Assembly: GCA_046545575.1 (NCBI GenBank)
Contig: JBKGZM010000005.1
Span: forward strand, 1-53,899
Source: JAGXOF01 sp046545575
GTDB lineage: Bacteria; Chloroflexota; Dehalococcoidia; SZUA-161; SpSt-899
DNA: 53,899 bases
Direction of reading: 5' to 3'
Part shown: in pieces, positions 1 through 7,875 of the stretch
Layout of the letters: each line of letters starts with the position of its first letter
Numbering within the stretch: the stretch's first letter is position 1
The notes under the pieces: generated by a model
The model's database searches: none
What the model saw: only the letters and a program-made list of their open reading frames with translations
What the model was told of the DNA's origin: nothing
Made by a program: the position numbers and the translations under genes

Positions 1-231
1 TCCTCCACTATATCATGGTCACCTCAAGTTAACAACCCTAAACGATAACAGAGCCAAAATTATTATCCCTTGTTCTCTGGCTTCTAATTGAGGATTAATG
101 ATTATAAGCTGGGGGTTAATAGTAGTAAGAAGCAAATAAGAACCTACTACCACTACCATACCAATTAAGCCGGAGATAATCTGGTCTTTGGCGTCGGAAG
201 TCGCTGTAGGATTGCCTTCTGCTCACTGTTC

Positions 232-543
232 TCAGACGGTCAAGGGCTTGATCCGCTTGACTTCGGAATCAATCTCCTGGGCCGCATTCCAGAGGTCCAC
301 TGCATGCTGTGCGTTGAGCCAGAACTCGGGAGAGTTGCCAAACAGACGCGAGAGCCGGAGCGCCATCTCCGGACTGACGGCCCGCCGCTCACGAATGAGC
401 TCGTTCACAGTCTGGCGGGAAACGCCCAGCGCTTCCGCGAGGCCTGACACGGAAAGATTGTAGTCAGGCAAGAAATCCTCCCGCAGTATTTCCCCGGGGT
501 GGATGGGCCGGACTTCCCTTTTCCCTGTGTTCTGAATATTCAT
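232..543 (-). CDS. higA: HigA-type antitoxin (XRE family)
   Basis: This 103-residue protein is an XRE-family helix-turn-helix protein of the HigA/VapI type. The N-terminus carries the family signature HPGEILREDFL (about residues 15-25), followed by the HTH core with SVSGLAEALGVSRQTVNELI (about 31-50) and the later motif LSRLFGNSPEFWLNAQ. It lies 13 bases downstream of the HigB-like gene, and its ribosome site overlaps the toxin stop region. HigA proteins neutralise HigB by binding it and repress their own promoter. The toxin-first gene order is typical of higBA. Family assignment is secure; activity is inferred. Confidence 0.9.
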   Translation of the reverse strand: MNIQNTGKREVRPIHPGEILREDFLPDYNLSVSGLAEALGVSRQTVNELIRERRAVSPEMALRLSRLFGNSPEFWLNAQHAVDLWNAAQEIDSEVKRIKPLTV

Positions 544-556
544 AATTCACCTCACC

Positions 557-838
557 TTAGTGATAGTCCGTGATCTCTACATCATACGCGCTACCTTCTA
601 TGAACCGGAAATAAATTCGCCACTGCTCGTTAATCGCAATCGCGTGCTGTCTCCTCCGGTTTCCCCCAGGCTTGTGCAACCGATTCCCTGGAGGAACCTT
701 GAGGTCATCTATCTTTGTTGCCAGGTTAATGTATTCAAGCTTTCGCCTTGCCCGCCACACTACTTCTGAAGCGAGTTGCCTGGAATGGCCGGTCGTAAAC
801 AATTCCCGTGTGTGGCTGTCCGCGAACGACTTGATCAC
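557..838 (-). CDS. higB: HigB-type toxin (RelE superfamily mRNA interferase)
   Basis: A small basic protein (about 93 residues from the preferred start) of the HigB/RelE-like toxin family. It begins VIKSFADS and contains the characteristic block KIDDLKVPPGNRLHKPGG and the end segment WRIYFRFIEG..VEITDYH. HigB toxins cleave mRNA on the ribosome. The frame is open to a GTG at 859, but a TTGACA/TACAGT promoter overlaps that upstream start and would put the transcript start near 838. The GTG at 836-838 (family proteins usually start MIKSF) is therefore preferred. That transcript would be almost leaderless. The antitoxin gene follows directly. Confidence 0.85.
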   Translation of the reverse strand: MIKSFADSHTRELFTTGHSRQLASEVVWRARRKLEYINLATKIDDLKVPPGNRLHKPGGNRRRQHAIAINEQWRIYFRFIEGSAYDVEITDYH

Positions 839-844
839 ACCTCT

Positions 845-873
845 ACTGTACTCTGTCACGTGACGCTTGTCAA
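845..873 (-). promoter_or_regulatory. higBA promoter with palindromic operator in the spacer
   Basis: On the minus strand TTGACA (868-873) is followed after 17 bases by TACAGT (845-850). The spacer contains the perfect 10-base palindrome GTCACGTGAC (855-864). A palindrome between -35 and -10 is the expected position for autorepression by HigA, which is inference from the family. Confidence 0.65.
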
Positions 874-931
874 CCTACAGTGGCTGTCCTATCTCGTCGT
901 TATGCTTGCCTTAATTGGGTATGGTTACGCA

Positions 932-961
932 TTACAATTGCAGGAGCAGAGGTACTATAAT
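932..961 (+). promoter_or_regulatory. Putative promoter of the CooC-like/usp unit
   Basis: TTACAA (932-937), an 18-base spacer and a consensus TATAAT (956-961) lie just upstream of the GTG start at 980. The Shine-Dalgarno GGAGGTGA (969-976) would sit almost at the 5' end of the transcript. Confidence 0.5.
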
Positions 962-979
962 AAGCAATGGAGGTGAATT

Positions 980-1882
980 GTGGCGGATAAAGCATTTGCG
1001 AACAAGAGAATAGGAGTTCTGGGCAAAGGCGGGAGCGGGAAAAGCACCATTACGGTTTTACTGGCCAAAGCCCTCAGGGATTCCGGATATCAGGTCTGTG
1101 TCCTGGATGCTGACTCAACCAATGCAGGTATTCATCAGGCATTGGGATTTGAAAATCCTCCTGTTTCCCTCATGGACTATTTCGGAGGACCTGTATTTTC
1201 CGGGGGAAAGGTCTCCTGCCCGGTGGATGACCCTACTCCTCTGCCTGAAGCCACTGTGGATTTAAACGAGGTCCCTGAGAAATACTATGCTTTTGATCAA
1301 CAAGGGCTTTCCCTTTTCCAGTTAGGGAAAATAGGAGATAAAGGCCCGGGGGCCGGATGCGATGGCCCTGTTTCCAAGATAACGAGAGACTTAAGGATTG
1401 AGGGGATCGGGGATCAAGCTGTCACCTTGATAGATGTTAAGGCGGGGTTGGAAGACTCAGCCAGGGGGATAATAACGAGCATGGACTATATAATAACCGT
1501 GGTCGACCCAACTCCTGCCAGCATTCAAATAGCAGCGGATATCAAAGATCTCATCTCTCGAATAAAAGCCGGGGAATCACCTTCTACTGAACACCTGGAA
1601 AGCCCTGAGCTTGTTGAGTTGGCGAAGAGGACGTACAGAGAAGCAAGGATAAAGGATTCTTTCGCGCTGTTGAATAAGGTCAAGGATGAACAAATAGAGA
1701 ATTATGTGTCTCAAAAATTGAAGGAGAAGGGAGTAGACACAATAGGCGTTATCTATGACGATTCTTCGATTTCTTTATCCTGGCTACAAGAGAAGCCTTT
1801 GGAAGGAACACAAGCAAACAAGGATATGATGAGTGCTGTCAAAAGATTAGAGCAAGGTATAAAAGAGGAAGAAAGGAACTAG
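980..1882 (+). CDS. CooC/MinD-family P-loop ATPase
   Basis: A 300-residue SIMIBI-class ATPase. The deviant Walker A motif GKGGSGKST carries both the signature lysine (K16) and the P-loop lysine (K21). DADSTN (Walker A') follows at about residues 44-49, and IDVKAGLED (about 151-159) is the switch/Walker B region. This is the family of CooC (maturation factor of nickel CO dehydrogenase), MinD and nitrogenase reductase. No CO dehydrogenase gene is in the window, so its client is unknown. Start is GTG behind GGAGGTGA. The downstream universal stress protein starts one base after its stop, so the two are translationally coupled. The maturation role is only a guess. Confidence 0.75.
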   Translation: MADKAFANKRIGVLGKGGSGKSTITVLLAKALRDSGYQVCVLDADSTNAGIHQALGFENPPVSLMDYFGGPVFSGGKVSCPVDDPTPLPEATVDLNEVPEKYYAFDQQGLSLFQLGKIGDKGPGAGCDGPVSKITRDLRIEGIGDQAVTLIDVKAGLEDSARGIITSMDYIITVVDPTPASIQIAADIKDLISRIKAGESPSTEHLESPELVELAKRTYREARIKDSFALLNKVKDEQIENYVSQKLKEKGVDTIGVIYDDSSISLSWLQEKPLEGTQANKDMMSAVKRLEQGIKEEERN

Positions 1883-1883
1883 G

Positions 1884-2333
1884 ATGTATAAACGAATACT
1901 TGTGCCGCTCGACGGCTCCGAAACGGCGGAGTGTATTTTGCCCCATGTAAGGGAGGCAGCGAAGAAGTACGAAGTGGAGGAAGTAATACTCCTGAGGGTG
2001 GTGGAGCCTATTCCGGCATGGGCTATAGAGTGGGGCGATCCCACTCCCTTGCAGAGGGCCGAACAGGAAGCCTCTCGACAATACCTTTCTCGGGTTGGCT
2101 CTCAATTTCGTTCCGAAGGCTTGAACGCAAGAGAGGAGATCAGGGTAGGAGATACTGCCGGTAGCATCATAGACTTTGCCAAGGAAAATGCAATTGATCT
2201 TATCGCTCTGGCTACCCATGGCCGCACGGGCATAAGCCGATGGGTAATCGGCAGTGTGGCAGATAGGGTATTGCGCTCGTCCCGGATGCCGATGCTCGTC
2301 GTAACGCCTCCTGGGTATAAATCTGAGACTTAG
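1884..2333 (+). CDS. Universal stress protein (UspA family)
   Basis: A single 149-residue Usp domain. It opens with MYKRILVPLDGSETAE, and the C-terminal nucleotide-binding loop is ATHGRTGISRWVIGS, which keeps the G-9x-G-S spacing of ATP-binding Usp proteins. The first glycine of the G-2x-G element is alanine here, a common variant. The start is one base beyond the CooC-like stop. Usp proteins are cytosolic and linked to stress or starvation; the exact role here is not visible. Confidence 0.88.
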   Translation: MYKRILVPLDGSETAECILPHVREAAKKYEVEEVILLRVVEPIPAWAIEWGDPTPLQRAEQEASRQYLSRVGSQFRSEGLNAREEIRVGDTAGSIIDFAKENAIDLIALATHGRTGISRWVIGSVADRVLRSSRMPMLVVTPPGYKSET

Positions 2334-2355
2334 GAAGAAGACTTATTGCTTGGCA

Positions 2356-2384
2356 TTGACTGTAGGTATTAACAGTGTTAGTAT
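2356..2384 (+). promoter_or_regulatory. Putative dodecin promoter
   Basis: TTGACT (2356-2361), a 17-base spacer and TAGTAT (2379-2384) lie 52 bases upstream of the dodecin start. The -35 matches 5 of 6 consensus positions and the -10 matches 4 of 6. Confidence 0.45.
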
Positions 2385-2435
2385 ATGTGCGCTCGAAAAA
2401 GAGGGCTGATTGACGTGCCCTGAGAAAGGAGAAGA

Positions 2436-2651
2436 ATGGAAAGCGTATACAAGTTCATCGAACTGGTGGGAACCAGTACGGAGTCGTGGGAGAAAGCGGC
2501 CAACGCAGCGGTCGAGAAAGCTGCAGAAAGTTTGAGGGACCTTCGCGTTGCTGAGATAGTCGAGATGGACATGCAGCTTGATAACGGTAAGATTTCAGCC
2601 TATCGTACCAAGGTTAGAGTGTCTTTCAAGGTTGAGACAAATGTTGAGTAG
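2436..2651 (+). CDS. Dodecin (flavin-binding storage protein)
   Basis: A 71-residue protein matching the dodecin family over its whole length: VYKFIELVGTSTESWEKAA at the N-terminus, then the central LRDLRVAEIVEMDMQ and the final strand YRTKVRVSFKVE. Dodecins form hollow dodecamers that bind flavins (FMN, riboflavin) and are thought to buffer or store them. AGGAGA precedes the ATG. It is probably its own transcription unit. Confidence 0.9.
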   Translation: MESVYKFIELVGTSTESWEKAANAAVEKAAESLRDLRVAEIVEMDMQLDNGKISAYRTKVRVSFKVETNVE

Positions 2652-2798
2652 TTTTTTCTTGCACTATTCTCAGAGTAAGGCCTAACTTCTCTTTTACCCC
2701 GGTCCGTTTTTATAGCTTTGTGGAGCGGCGAGTGTGTACACTGGCCTGCGAGGGTGAGTATGTTTGTCGGGATCAAACCTGATAAACAAGGAGGCAAA

Positions 2799-3149
2799 AT
2801 GGGTAAGCTAAAGGCTCTAAGTGATCACAACTTTGACCGGGTGGTAGGCAAAGCTAAGAGACCGTTGGTGGTTGAATTTTGTGCTCCGTCATCTGAATCT
2901 TGCCTTGCAATAGCGCCGATAGTAGAGGAGTTGGCTAACGAGTACCAAGGTAAAGTAGACTTTGTGACTATAAATGTGGACAAGAATCACAAAGCGGCAT
3001 CGGCATACGGGATAATGAACATACCAGCTTTGCTTGTGTTTGAGGACGGTGCTCTGACCAAGCAAATCGTGGGATTACGCCCCAAAAAACAACTAAAAAG
3101 ACTACTGAACATCTCACTACATTCGGCGGCTGAGGCGGGGAGTCCTTGA
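2799..3149 (+). CDS. Thioredoxin-fold protein lacking the CXXC motif
   Basis: A 116-residue thioredoxin-fold protein. The start is ATG 2799 behind AAGGAGG; the longer in-frame extension from 2718 has no ribosome site. From this start the numbering aligns directly with E. coli thioredoxin: cis-Pro76 in NIPALL is kept and Glu26 replaces Asp26. The active site reads SESC (32-35) instead of CGPC, so the nucleophilic Cys32 is serine and Trp28 is cysteine. It cannot perform normal dithiol exchange. A monothiol, scaffold or persulfide role is possible. It sits immediately upstream of a structured intergenic segment. Confidence 0.82.
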   Translation: MGKLKALSDHNFDRVVGKAKRPLVVEFCAPSSESCLAIAPIVEELANEYQGKVDFVTINVDKNHKAASAYGIMNIPALLVFEDGALTKQIVGLRPKKQLKRLLNISLHSAAEAGSP

Positions 3150-3286
3150 GGAGCAAGGGCTGGACGTAGCCAATTCACTTCGTGAATGATAGCGGAAAGG
3201 CATCCGCTAGTAGCAGTGTAGTGGGAACTGGAGAGTATAGCAGCTTACGTAAGCGTGGCTGCTGAGGATATCCCCAATTGCTCCTC
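3148..3286 (+). ncRNA. Structured intergenic element, candidate cis-RNA
   Basis: About 140 bases closed by a perfect 9-bp stem, GAGGAGCAA (3148-3156) with TTGCTCCTC (3278-3286). Inside lie several local hairpins: ATTCAC/GTGAAT with loop TTC (from about 3173), TAGCGGA/TCCGCTA (about 3189-3209) and AGCAGC/GCTGCT (about 3239-3264). The 5' arm can alternatively pair as CCTTG/CAAGG around 3144-3158. The layout is a multibranch junction with a competing stem, upstream of a CNNM-type transport gene. It matches no riboswitch consensus I can recall. Strand and function are unproven. Confidence 0.4.
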
Positions 3287-3380
3287 CCCGTTTAGATAAA
3301 GCTATGGTTCGGGATTATATGGGTAAGGTAACTCATCACCTTTTTTCAGAAGGGGTGCCTTTCTATGTGGAGGTGTTCTT

Positions 3381-4415
3381 ATGACAGGAATTGAAATTGC
3401 GTATTTGGTGCTTTCTATTGTTTTTGTCTTGGCCGCGGCTTTTTTTGCCAGTGCGGAAGTTGCTTTTATCGGCCTTCAGAAAGTCAAGTTGCGGAATTTA
3501 GAGGAAAGTGGTGTCCGTGGAGCTGAGAGGGTGGCAAGCATAATGGAATATCCCGGCAAATTCCTGTCCACCGTGCTCACGGGGTTCAGTTTCACCGAGA
3601 CTATTGTCGTCACATTAGGGTCTATGCTTATTGTTTCGTTGATAGGTAATGAAGCTATAGGGACTCCTGTTTCTATTGTAGTGATGACTGTAGTACTATT
3701 GCTGTTCGTCAAAGTGATACCCAAGACCATTGCCTCAACTAATCCGGAGCAGGTGGCCTTATACTATGCCGGGACTATAGCTGTACTGTCGAAGGTTTTA
3801 TCCCCTGTCGTGTCTGGGCTTAGCTGGATCGCGAACAAATTCACCAGTTTGATTGGTGGACATATCATCCCCGGGGCACTGTTGAGTAAAGAAGAGGTTA
3901 ACACTGCCATCTCCATGGGCGAGGAATCCGGAACAGTTGAGAAGACCTCTGCAGATATGCTCAGGCAGGTTCTCGCAATCGGAGATCGGCAGGTTCAAGA
4001 GATAATGACCCCTCAAGATCAGGCGTACTGGATGGAACAGGGAACAACCCTGGCCCAGTTCCTAGACATATATGCTGAAGCATCACACCCGCGCTACCCC
4101 ATTTATGAGAAAGATCACGGTAATGTAAAGGGTGTACTCGCTGCCAGAGATGTGCTTTTAGCACTGGCTTTGGGTTCGGTGGATAGGGGAAATACTGTTG
4201 CCGACTTCCTCCGTCCTGCTCACGTTGTTCCTGAGAGTAAATTGGTGGGAGAGCTTCTCACTGAGATGCAGGATCGAAAATCAGAAACGGCAGTAATGGT
4301 TGATGACTATGGAGCTCCCTCCGGTATAATAACTATATCGCAGTTAGCTCAACAAATCATGGGAGATCTGAGATGGACATTAGCTGATGCAGAAGAAGGG
4401 GAAAGGCCCCGGTGA
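3381..4415 (+). CDS. CNNM (DUF21) and CBS-pair membrane protein
   Basis: A 344-residue protein with an N-terminal DUF21/CNNM transmembrane domain. Hydrophobic segments lie near residues 5-25, 65-85 and 92-112, with the family phrase FFASAEVAFIGL. A cytosolic CBS pair follows at about 195-325 and begins VQEIMTPQDQ. CNNM/CorC proteins are implicated in Mg2+ (or Co2+) efflux and resistance, with the CBS pair sensing nucleotides. The protein lacks the C-terminal CorC_HlyC domain seen in longer relatives. GGAGG at 3369-3373 precedes the ATG. The upstream structured element could be its leader. Confidence 0.82.
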   Translation: MTGIEIAYLVLSIVFVLAAAFFASAEVAFIGLQKVKLRNLEESGVRGAERVASIMEYPGKFLSTVLTGFSFTETIVVTLGSMLIVSLIGNEAIGTPVSIVVMTVVLLLFVKVIPKTIASTNPEQVALYYAGTIAVLSKVLSPVVSGLSWIANKFTSLIGGHIIPGALLSKEEVNTAISMGEESGTVEKTSADMLRQVLAIGDRQVQEIMTPQDQAYWMEQGTTLAQFLDIYAEASHPRYPIYEKDHGNVKGVLAARDVLLALALGSVDRGNTVADFLRPAHVVPESKLVGELLTEMQDRKSETAVMVDDYGAPSGIITISQLAQQIMGDLRWTLADAEEGERPR

Positions 4416-4496
4416 CAATTATGTCTCTTAAGAACAAAGGAGCTCTTGATAGTTACTTTGCGCGCCGTAGCGGCGGCATCTAAAAAACCGCCAGTT

Positions 4497-4904
4497 TTAC
4501 TTGCCTTCCTTCTCTCGTTTCGAGCGCAGCTCAGCCTCTGCGTTTTCCGCTCTCTTCTCTGCGCCCTCTGCCCTCTTTTCCACCTGCTCGGCATTCTTTT
4601 CCCCAAACCTGCCCCCGAAGTAGAACCCTGCGATGGCGGCAACCAGTCCTGCCAGCATGCTCAGGATATTACTGACCACTTGCTCTGAGCCGGAATCGCC
4701 GCTTGCGAGCAGGTGAAATACTGCGATACCCAGGATGATGATTACAGTAAGTGCTATGATGGCTCTGCGGAAACCTGATATGCCCTTTGGTTCTTCCTTT
4801 CCTGGCTCTTCTCTTTTTCGTTTATAACCGATCCAGGCATCGACGAGCATGAGAACAGTGGGGAAAAAGACGATTGCAAATATGTACCAGCCGATTGACC
4901 CCAT
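4497..4904 (-). CDS. Small membrane protein with C-terminal coiled coil
   Basis: I do not recognise this 135-residue protein. It has three predicted membrane spans (about residues 5-23, 46-66 and 79-98), with a charged segment between the first two. A highly charged Ala/Glu/Lys/Arg-rich tail (about 103-135) contains AEKRAE-type repeats and would form a coiled coil. The strong ribosome site AAGGAGGG upstream of the ATG supports expression. It lies downstream of the B3/B4-domain gene on the same strand, 45 bases away. Confidence 0.7.
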   Translation of the reverse strand: MGSIGWYIFAIVFFPTVLMLVDAWIGYKRKREEPGKEEPKGISGFRRAIIALTVIIILGIAVFHLLASGDSGSEQVVSNILSMLAGLVAAIAGFYFGGRFGEKNAEQVEKRAEGAEKRAENAEAELRSKREKEGK

Positions 4905-4949
4905 GATTAATCCCTCCTTGGCGTCTTAGATGCAATTATTAAACAACTG

Positions 4950-5654
4950 TTAAAGGTCGATGTCAATCTGAGGTTGGTCTTTGTTTAGCAAATCGGTGGT
5001 TACGGAGGCATTGCACTGTTCGACTAAAAGCTGGGCCAATTCATCACGTGCCTCTTCGACAAGTGACTGCGGAACGGGACCGATGCCGTCGATGTTGATG
5101 ACGACCTTGTTGGTCTCCTCAGCGATCTTGGCGAAGTCGCCGTTCCTCCAGTTCCATCTCCGACACATCACGTTAAGCGACTCGTCATCGAAATAGACAA
5201 CCTCTCCTGGTTCTGGTGTCTCCTGTTCCGCTTCGCCAAGCGGGACAAAGGCCTCGTTCCCCTTAGCAAGGCCGAGCCGGAGGCTCCCCTGTATTTGGTC
5301 GACGTCGTCGCCGCCACAGGGAATAAGGTATTTTATGGAGATGTAATTGAACAGAGCCACCACCGAGTTGATGAACGGAAACCCGCCGCCCTTATCGATT
5401 CTCTTCAGAAGCGACTTTATAGAGGGAGGGAACTTGTTGGGGTTCGAGCCGAAGCGCGAGTGGACTTCGTCCCACGCCTTCACGAATTCGTGTTCGACGT
5501 AATCCTTGCCCGCTTTGTCCTCGATTTCCTTGTTGAGTCGCTTCTTTATCCTCTTGTTGCCGGTGGCATTATTAATGTTGGTGGCAATGACGATTCCCCT
5601 GTTGAAGTCGGGGAACTTCTCGAATATCTCCTGGTCGACGATGATCTTTCTCAT
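4950..5654 (-). CDS. Solo B3/B4-domain protein (PheT editing-domain-like)
   Basis: A 234-residue protein resembling the free-standing B3/B4 domain of the phenylalanyl-tRNA synthetase beta subunit. Family hallmarks are GIVIATNI near the N-terminus, the central FINSVVALFNYISIKYLIPCGGDD, and then GEVVYFDD and CRRWNWRNGD (about 160-173). In PheT this fold hydrolyses mischarged Tyr-tRNA; the role of solo copies is poorly known, and trans-editing is a guess. GAGGAG precedes the ATG. A candidate promoter with an extended -10 lies about 85 bases upstream. Confidence 0.75.
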   Translation of the reverse strand: MRKIIVDQEIFEKFPDFNRGIVIATNINNATGNKRIKKRLNKEIEDKAGKDYVEHEFVKAWDEVHSRFGSNPNKFPPSIKSLLKRIDKGGGFPFINSVVALFNYISIKYLIPCGGDDVDQIQGSLRLGLAKGNEAFVPLGEAEQETPEPGEVVYFDDESLNVMCRRWNWRNGDFAKIAEETNKVVINIDGIGPVPQSLVEEARDELAQLLVEQCNASVTTDLLNKDQPQIDIDL

Positions 5655-5734
5655 TAAAACTCCTCAGATCCAGAATGTGGTGCGGACATTCATTTCTGCC
5701 ATAGGCGCTGTAAGCCGCCCCTCCTCGAATTCAG

Positions 5735-5763
5735 ATTGTACCATCTTTGTGTTTAGAAGTCGA
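5735..5763 (-). promoter_or_regulatory. Putative promoter of the B3/B4-domain gene
   Basis: On the minus strand TCGACT (5758-5763), a 17-base spacer and TACAAT (5735-5740) preceded by TGG form an extended -10 promoter. A weaker plus-strand candidate for the permease genes (TTGTGT, 18 bases, TATGGT at 5772-5777) overlaps it, so this is probably a divergent promoter region. Confidence 0.45.
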
Positions 5764-5817
5764 CTGCTAATTATGGTATGGTAGTTTCAGAGAGATAAAA
5801 GGAAGGACGGTAACCGC

Positions 5818-6258
5818 ATGGCTCAAAGCAAGGGGCTCCACATCTGGCAAGCATTGCGCAAATCGGTCAATCAGTTCGTCAACATACTCCCGATATTGTT
5901 GGGGGTTGTACTTCTTATCGGGCTTTTCAATACCTTTGTCTCCAGAGAAGCTCTGGGGGCCATATTCTCAGGTGTCCCAATCCTGGATACGCTCTGGGGT
6001 GCGCTGTTCGGAAGCATTCTTGCCGGCAATCCCATTAACAGCTACGTTATCGGGGGAGAACTCCTGAACGATGGCGTTAGCCTTTTCGCCGTAACGGCGC
6101 TCATCGTTACCTGGGTAACCGTCGGACTTATTCAGATGCCCGCTGAGATGGTAGCCCTAGGGAAGCGCTTTGCCATTGCCAGGAATGCGGTGTCCTTTGT
6201 GTTCTCGATACCTATTGCTGTTCTCACTGTGATTATCGTGAATGCGATTACGGGGTGA
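5818..6258 (+). CDS. Permease half protein 1 (COG0701/DUF318-like)
   Basis: A 146-residue, four-helix membrane protein. It contains GSILAGNPINSYVIGGELL, the small-residue-rich loop typical of the N-terminal half of COG0701 permeases (the family containing ArsP). Full-length members have two such halves in one chain. Here the second half is the next gene, whose GTG start overlaps this stop by four bases. The two products probably assemble into one transporter. The substrate is unknown; ArsP-type members export organoarsenicals or organic ions. Confidence 0.65.
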   Translation: MAQSKGLHIWQALRKSVNQFVNILPILLGVVLLIGLFNTFVSREALGAIFSGVPILDTLWGALFGSILAGNPINSYVIGGELLNDGVSLFAVTALIVTWVTVGLIQMPAEMVALGKRFAIARNAVSFVFSIPIAVLTVIIVNAITG

Positions 6259-6797
6259 ATGAAGTGAACGCAAATAAAGCTCAAAAGTCGGGCATTCGCC
6301 AGCGGTTTAAGTGGAGCGGACCATTCCTGCTAGCTGTACTTGTGGCCTATGCAGTTCTGTATATAGTTATTCCCGGTGAGGCTGCTTCGGCGCTTGCGAG
6401 TTGTGGGAAGATCCTGAGTAACATGGCTTTGTCGCTGGGGCTGGTGTTCCTGCTTATGCTCGCTTTGAACCTGTTTTTGAAACCATCTCAGGTGTCGAAG
6501 TGGCTTGGCGAGCAATCGGGCATAAAGGGTGCTGCATTGGCGATAGGGACGGGTATCCTCTCGGCAGGTCCGATTTATGCCTGGTATCCCTTGCTGGCGG
6601 AATTGAGAGACCAGGGCGCGGGGAATGTTCCGGTAACGCTGTTTATCTACAACAGGGCGATCAAGCCCTTCCTTCTGCCGGTTATGATCTCGTACTTTGG
6701 ATGGCTATATGTGGTAATACTCATGGTTCTGATGGTGGTGGGGTCGTTCCCTGTTGCCTATTGCGTGAGTGCCCTTGTGCGATTCAAAGCGGAGTGA
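6255..6797 (+). CDS. Permease half protein 2 (COG0701/DUF318-like)
   Basis: A 180-residue membrane protein with four to five predicted helices. GTGILSAGPIYAWYPLL mirrors the conserved loop of the partner half, and IYNRAIKPFLLPVMIS follows. It starts with a GTG that overlaps the stop of the preceding gene, so translation is coupled. Together the two genes make up the length and topology of one COG0701 permease. It ends 22 bases from the convergent nrpR stop. Confidence 0.65.
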   Translation: MNEVNANKAQKSGIRQRFKWSGPFLLAVLVAYAVLYIVIPGEAASALASCGKILSNMALSLGLVFLLMLALNLFLKPSQVSKWLGEQSGIKGAALAIGTGILSAGPIYAWYPLLAELRDQGAGNVPVTLFIYNRAIKPFLLPVMISYFGWLYVVILMVLMVVGSFPVAYCVSALVRFKAE

Positions 6798-6819
6798 GTA
6801 TTATAGTAGGCTTCGGTTT

Positions 6820-7812
6820 TTAGAGGTCCCAGAAGCTCGTGAGCTTCTCGAAGTCGATCATCCCGCTCTCGGAGATACTTTCCACCTCGATTCCTGACTC
6901 CACAGCGGCGGCGATGGGGTTCAGTCCCCCGAGCAGAACCATTCCAATACGGTTCAGTCCCACAGGAATCTGGCAGACACGCTCGCTGGTATTGCCCAGA
7001 ACATACACCCCGCCGATGCCGGCCTCTTTGAGTTGGGAAGTTATCTCCTCGACTGTTGATCTTGCCGGAGCCGGCAGTTCGCGGAAATTGGCTAGAATCC
7101 TGCCATGGCCCTCGGTTGCGGCTTTCCCGACGGTGGTCATTCTGGCGCGGATGTACTGCTCGGATGGGTCGATGGATGTTCCCCCGTAATTGATCACTGC
7201 ACCGAAGCGTCTCGGTTTCCAGTCCCTCGTCTCCAGCACTCCTCCGAACCGGGAGTCCACGGGAACCCCTGACTTCAGTAGCACGCCATTTATGGTCACG
7301 CTACAGACCGTGGCAAGTCCTGCTTTCCCGCTCGGGATTACCACATCGCCGAGCTTTTCCCCCTCGTTGGCGACGCCTACAAACTCGCTCACGCAGAGAC
7401 CAGCCTTGAATGCACTTTTCATTGCTCCCAGGGCTTTTTTGAATTTGTCCTTATCGAGAAGCGAGGTGTTGACGGGGACCTGTCCGGTTCTTTTGACTGG
7501 GTCAAAAGTGGTCAGGAAGGCCAAAAGCTCGAGCCTTTCCAGGATGAAACCGACCTGGTCGGGTGCCAGGGCCATCCGCAACTCCTCAAGTCCCTGGGGA
7601 GTGATTAGTCTGCCGTCCCTGCCCATTGGCTGCGTATATCCCCGCTCATCGGCTACTCGCAAATGGTACCTGATTGCCCGCTCGCTCATAAAGACTCCGT
7701 GTCTCTCAAGTTCGTGGGCTATCGTGTTTGAGCCAAGCGACCCCGGGGACTCGCTCAGGACCTTTAGAATGGAGATGATCTTCTTCTCGGTTTCGGAACC
7801 TGTCTCGTTCAT
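6820..7812 (-). CDS. nrpR: NrpR-type nitrogen repressor
   Basis: A 330-residue regulator with an N-terminal winged helix (about residues 8-75, including ERAIRYHLRVADERGY) followed by a single NrpR domain (about 85-325, formerly DUF128) with GKAGLATVCSVTINGVLLKSGVPVDSRFGG-type sequence and INYGGTSIDP. NrpR was characterised in methanogens, where it represses nif and glnA and is released by 2-oxoglutarate. The methanogen protein can carry two NrpR domains; here there is one. Its place directly downstream of glnA-glnK-amtB strongly suggests control of that block. A palindrome lies upstream at 7876-7887. Confidence 0.87.
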   Translation of the reverse strand: MNETGSETEKKIISILKVLSESPGSLGSNTIAHELERHGVFMSERAIRYHLRVADERGYTQPMGRDGRLITPQGLEELRMALAPDQVGFILERLELLAFLTTFDPVKRTGQVPVNTSLLDKDKFKKALGAMKSAFKAGLCVSEFVGVANEGEKLGDVVIPSGKAGLATVCSVTINGVLLKSGVPVDSRFGGVLETRDWKPRRFGAVINYGGTSIDPSEQYIRARMTTVGKAATEGHGRILANFRELPAPARSTVEEITSQLKEAGIGGVYVLGNTSERVCQIPVGLNRIGMVLLGGLNPIAAAVESGIEVESISESGMIDFEKLTSFWDL

Positions 7813-7875
7813 GAATAAAACTCTTTCAATCGGTGCTTTAGACTACGGATATTCTACCATTGCCGTTGTAAAAAC

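Noticed and set aside
980..1882. CO dehydrogenase maturation locus
   Set aside because: The ATPase is CooC-like, but no CO dehydrogenase or acetyl-CoA synthase genes lie nearby, so only the family is called.
3148..3286. M-box, NiCo or yybP-ykoY riboswitch
   Set aside because: The conserved core sequences I know for these classes are not visible, so the element is left unassigned.
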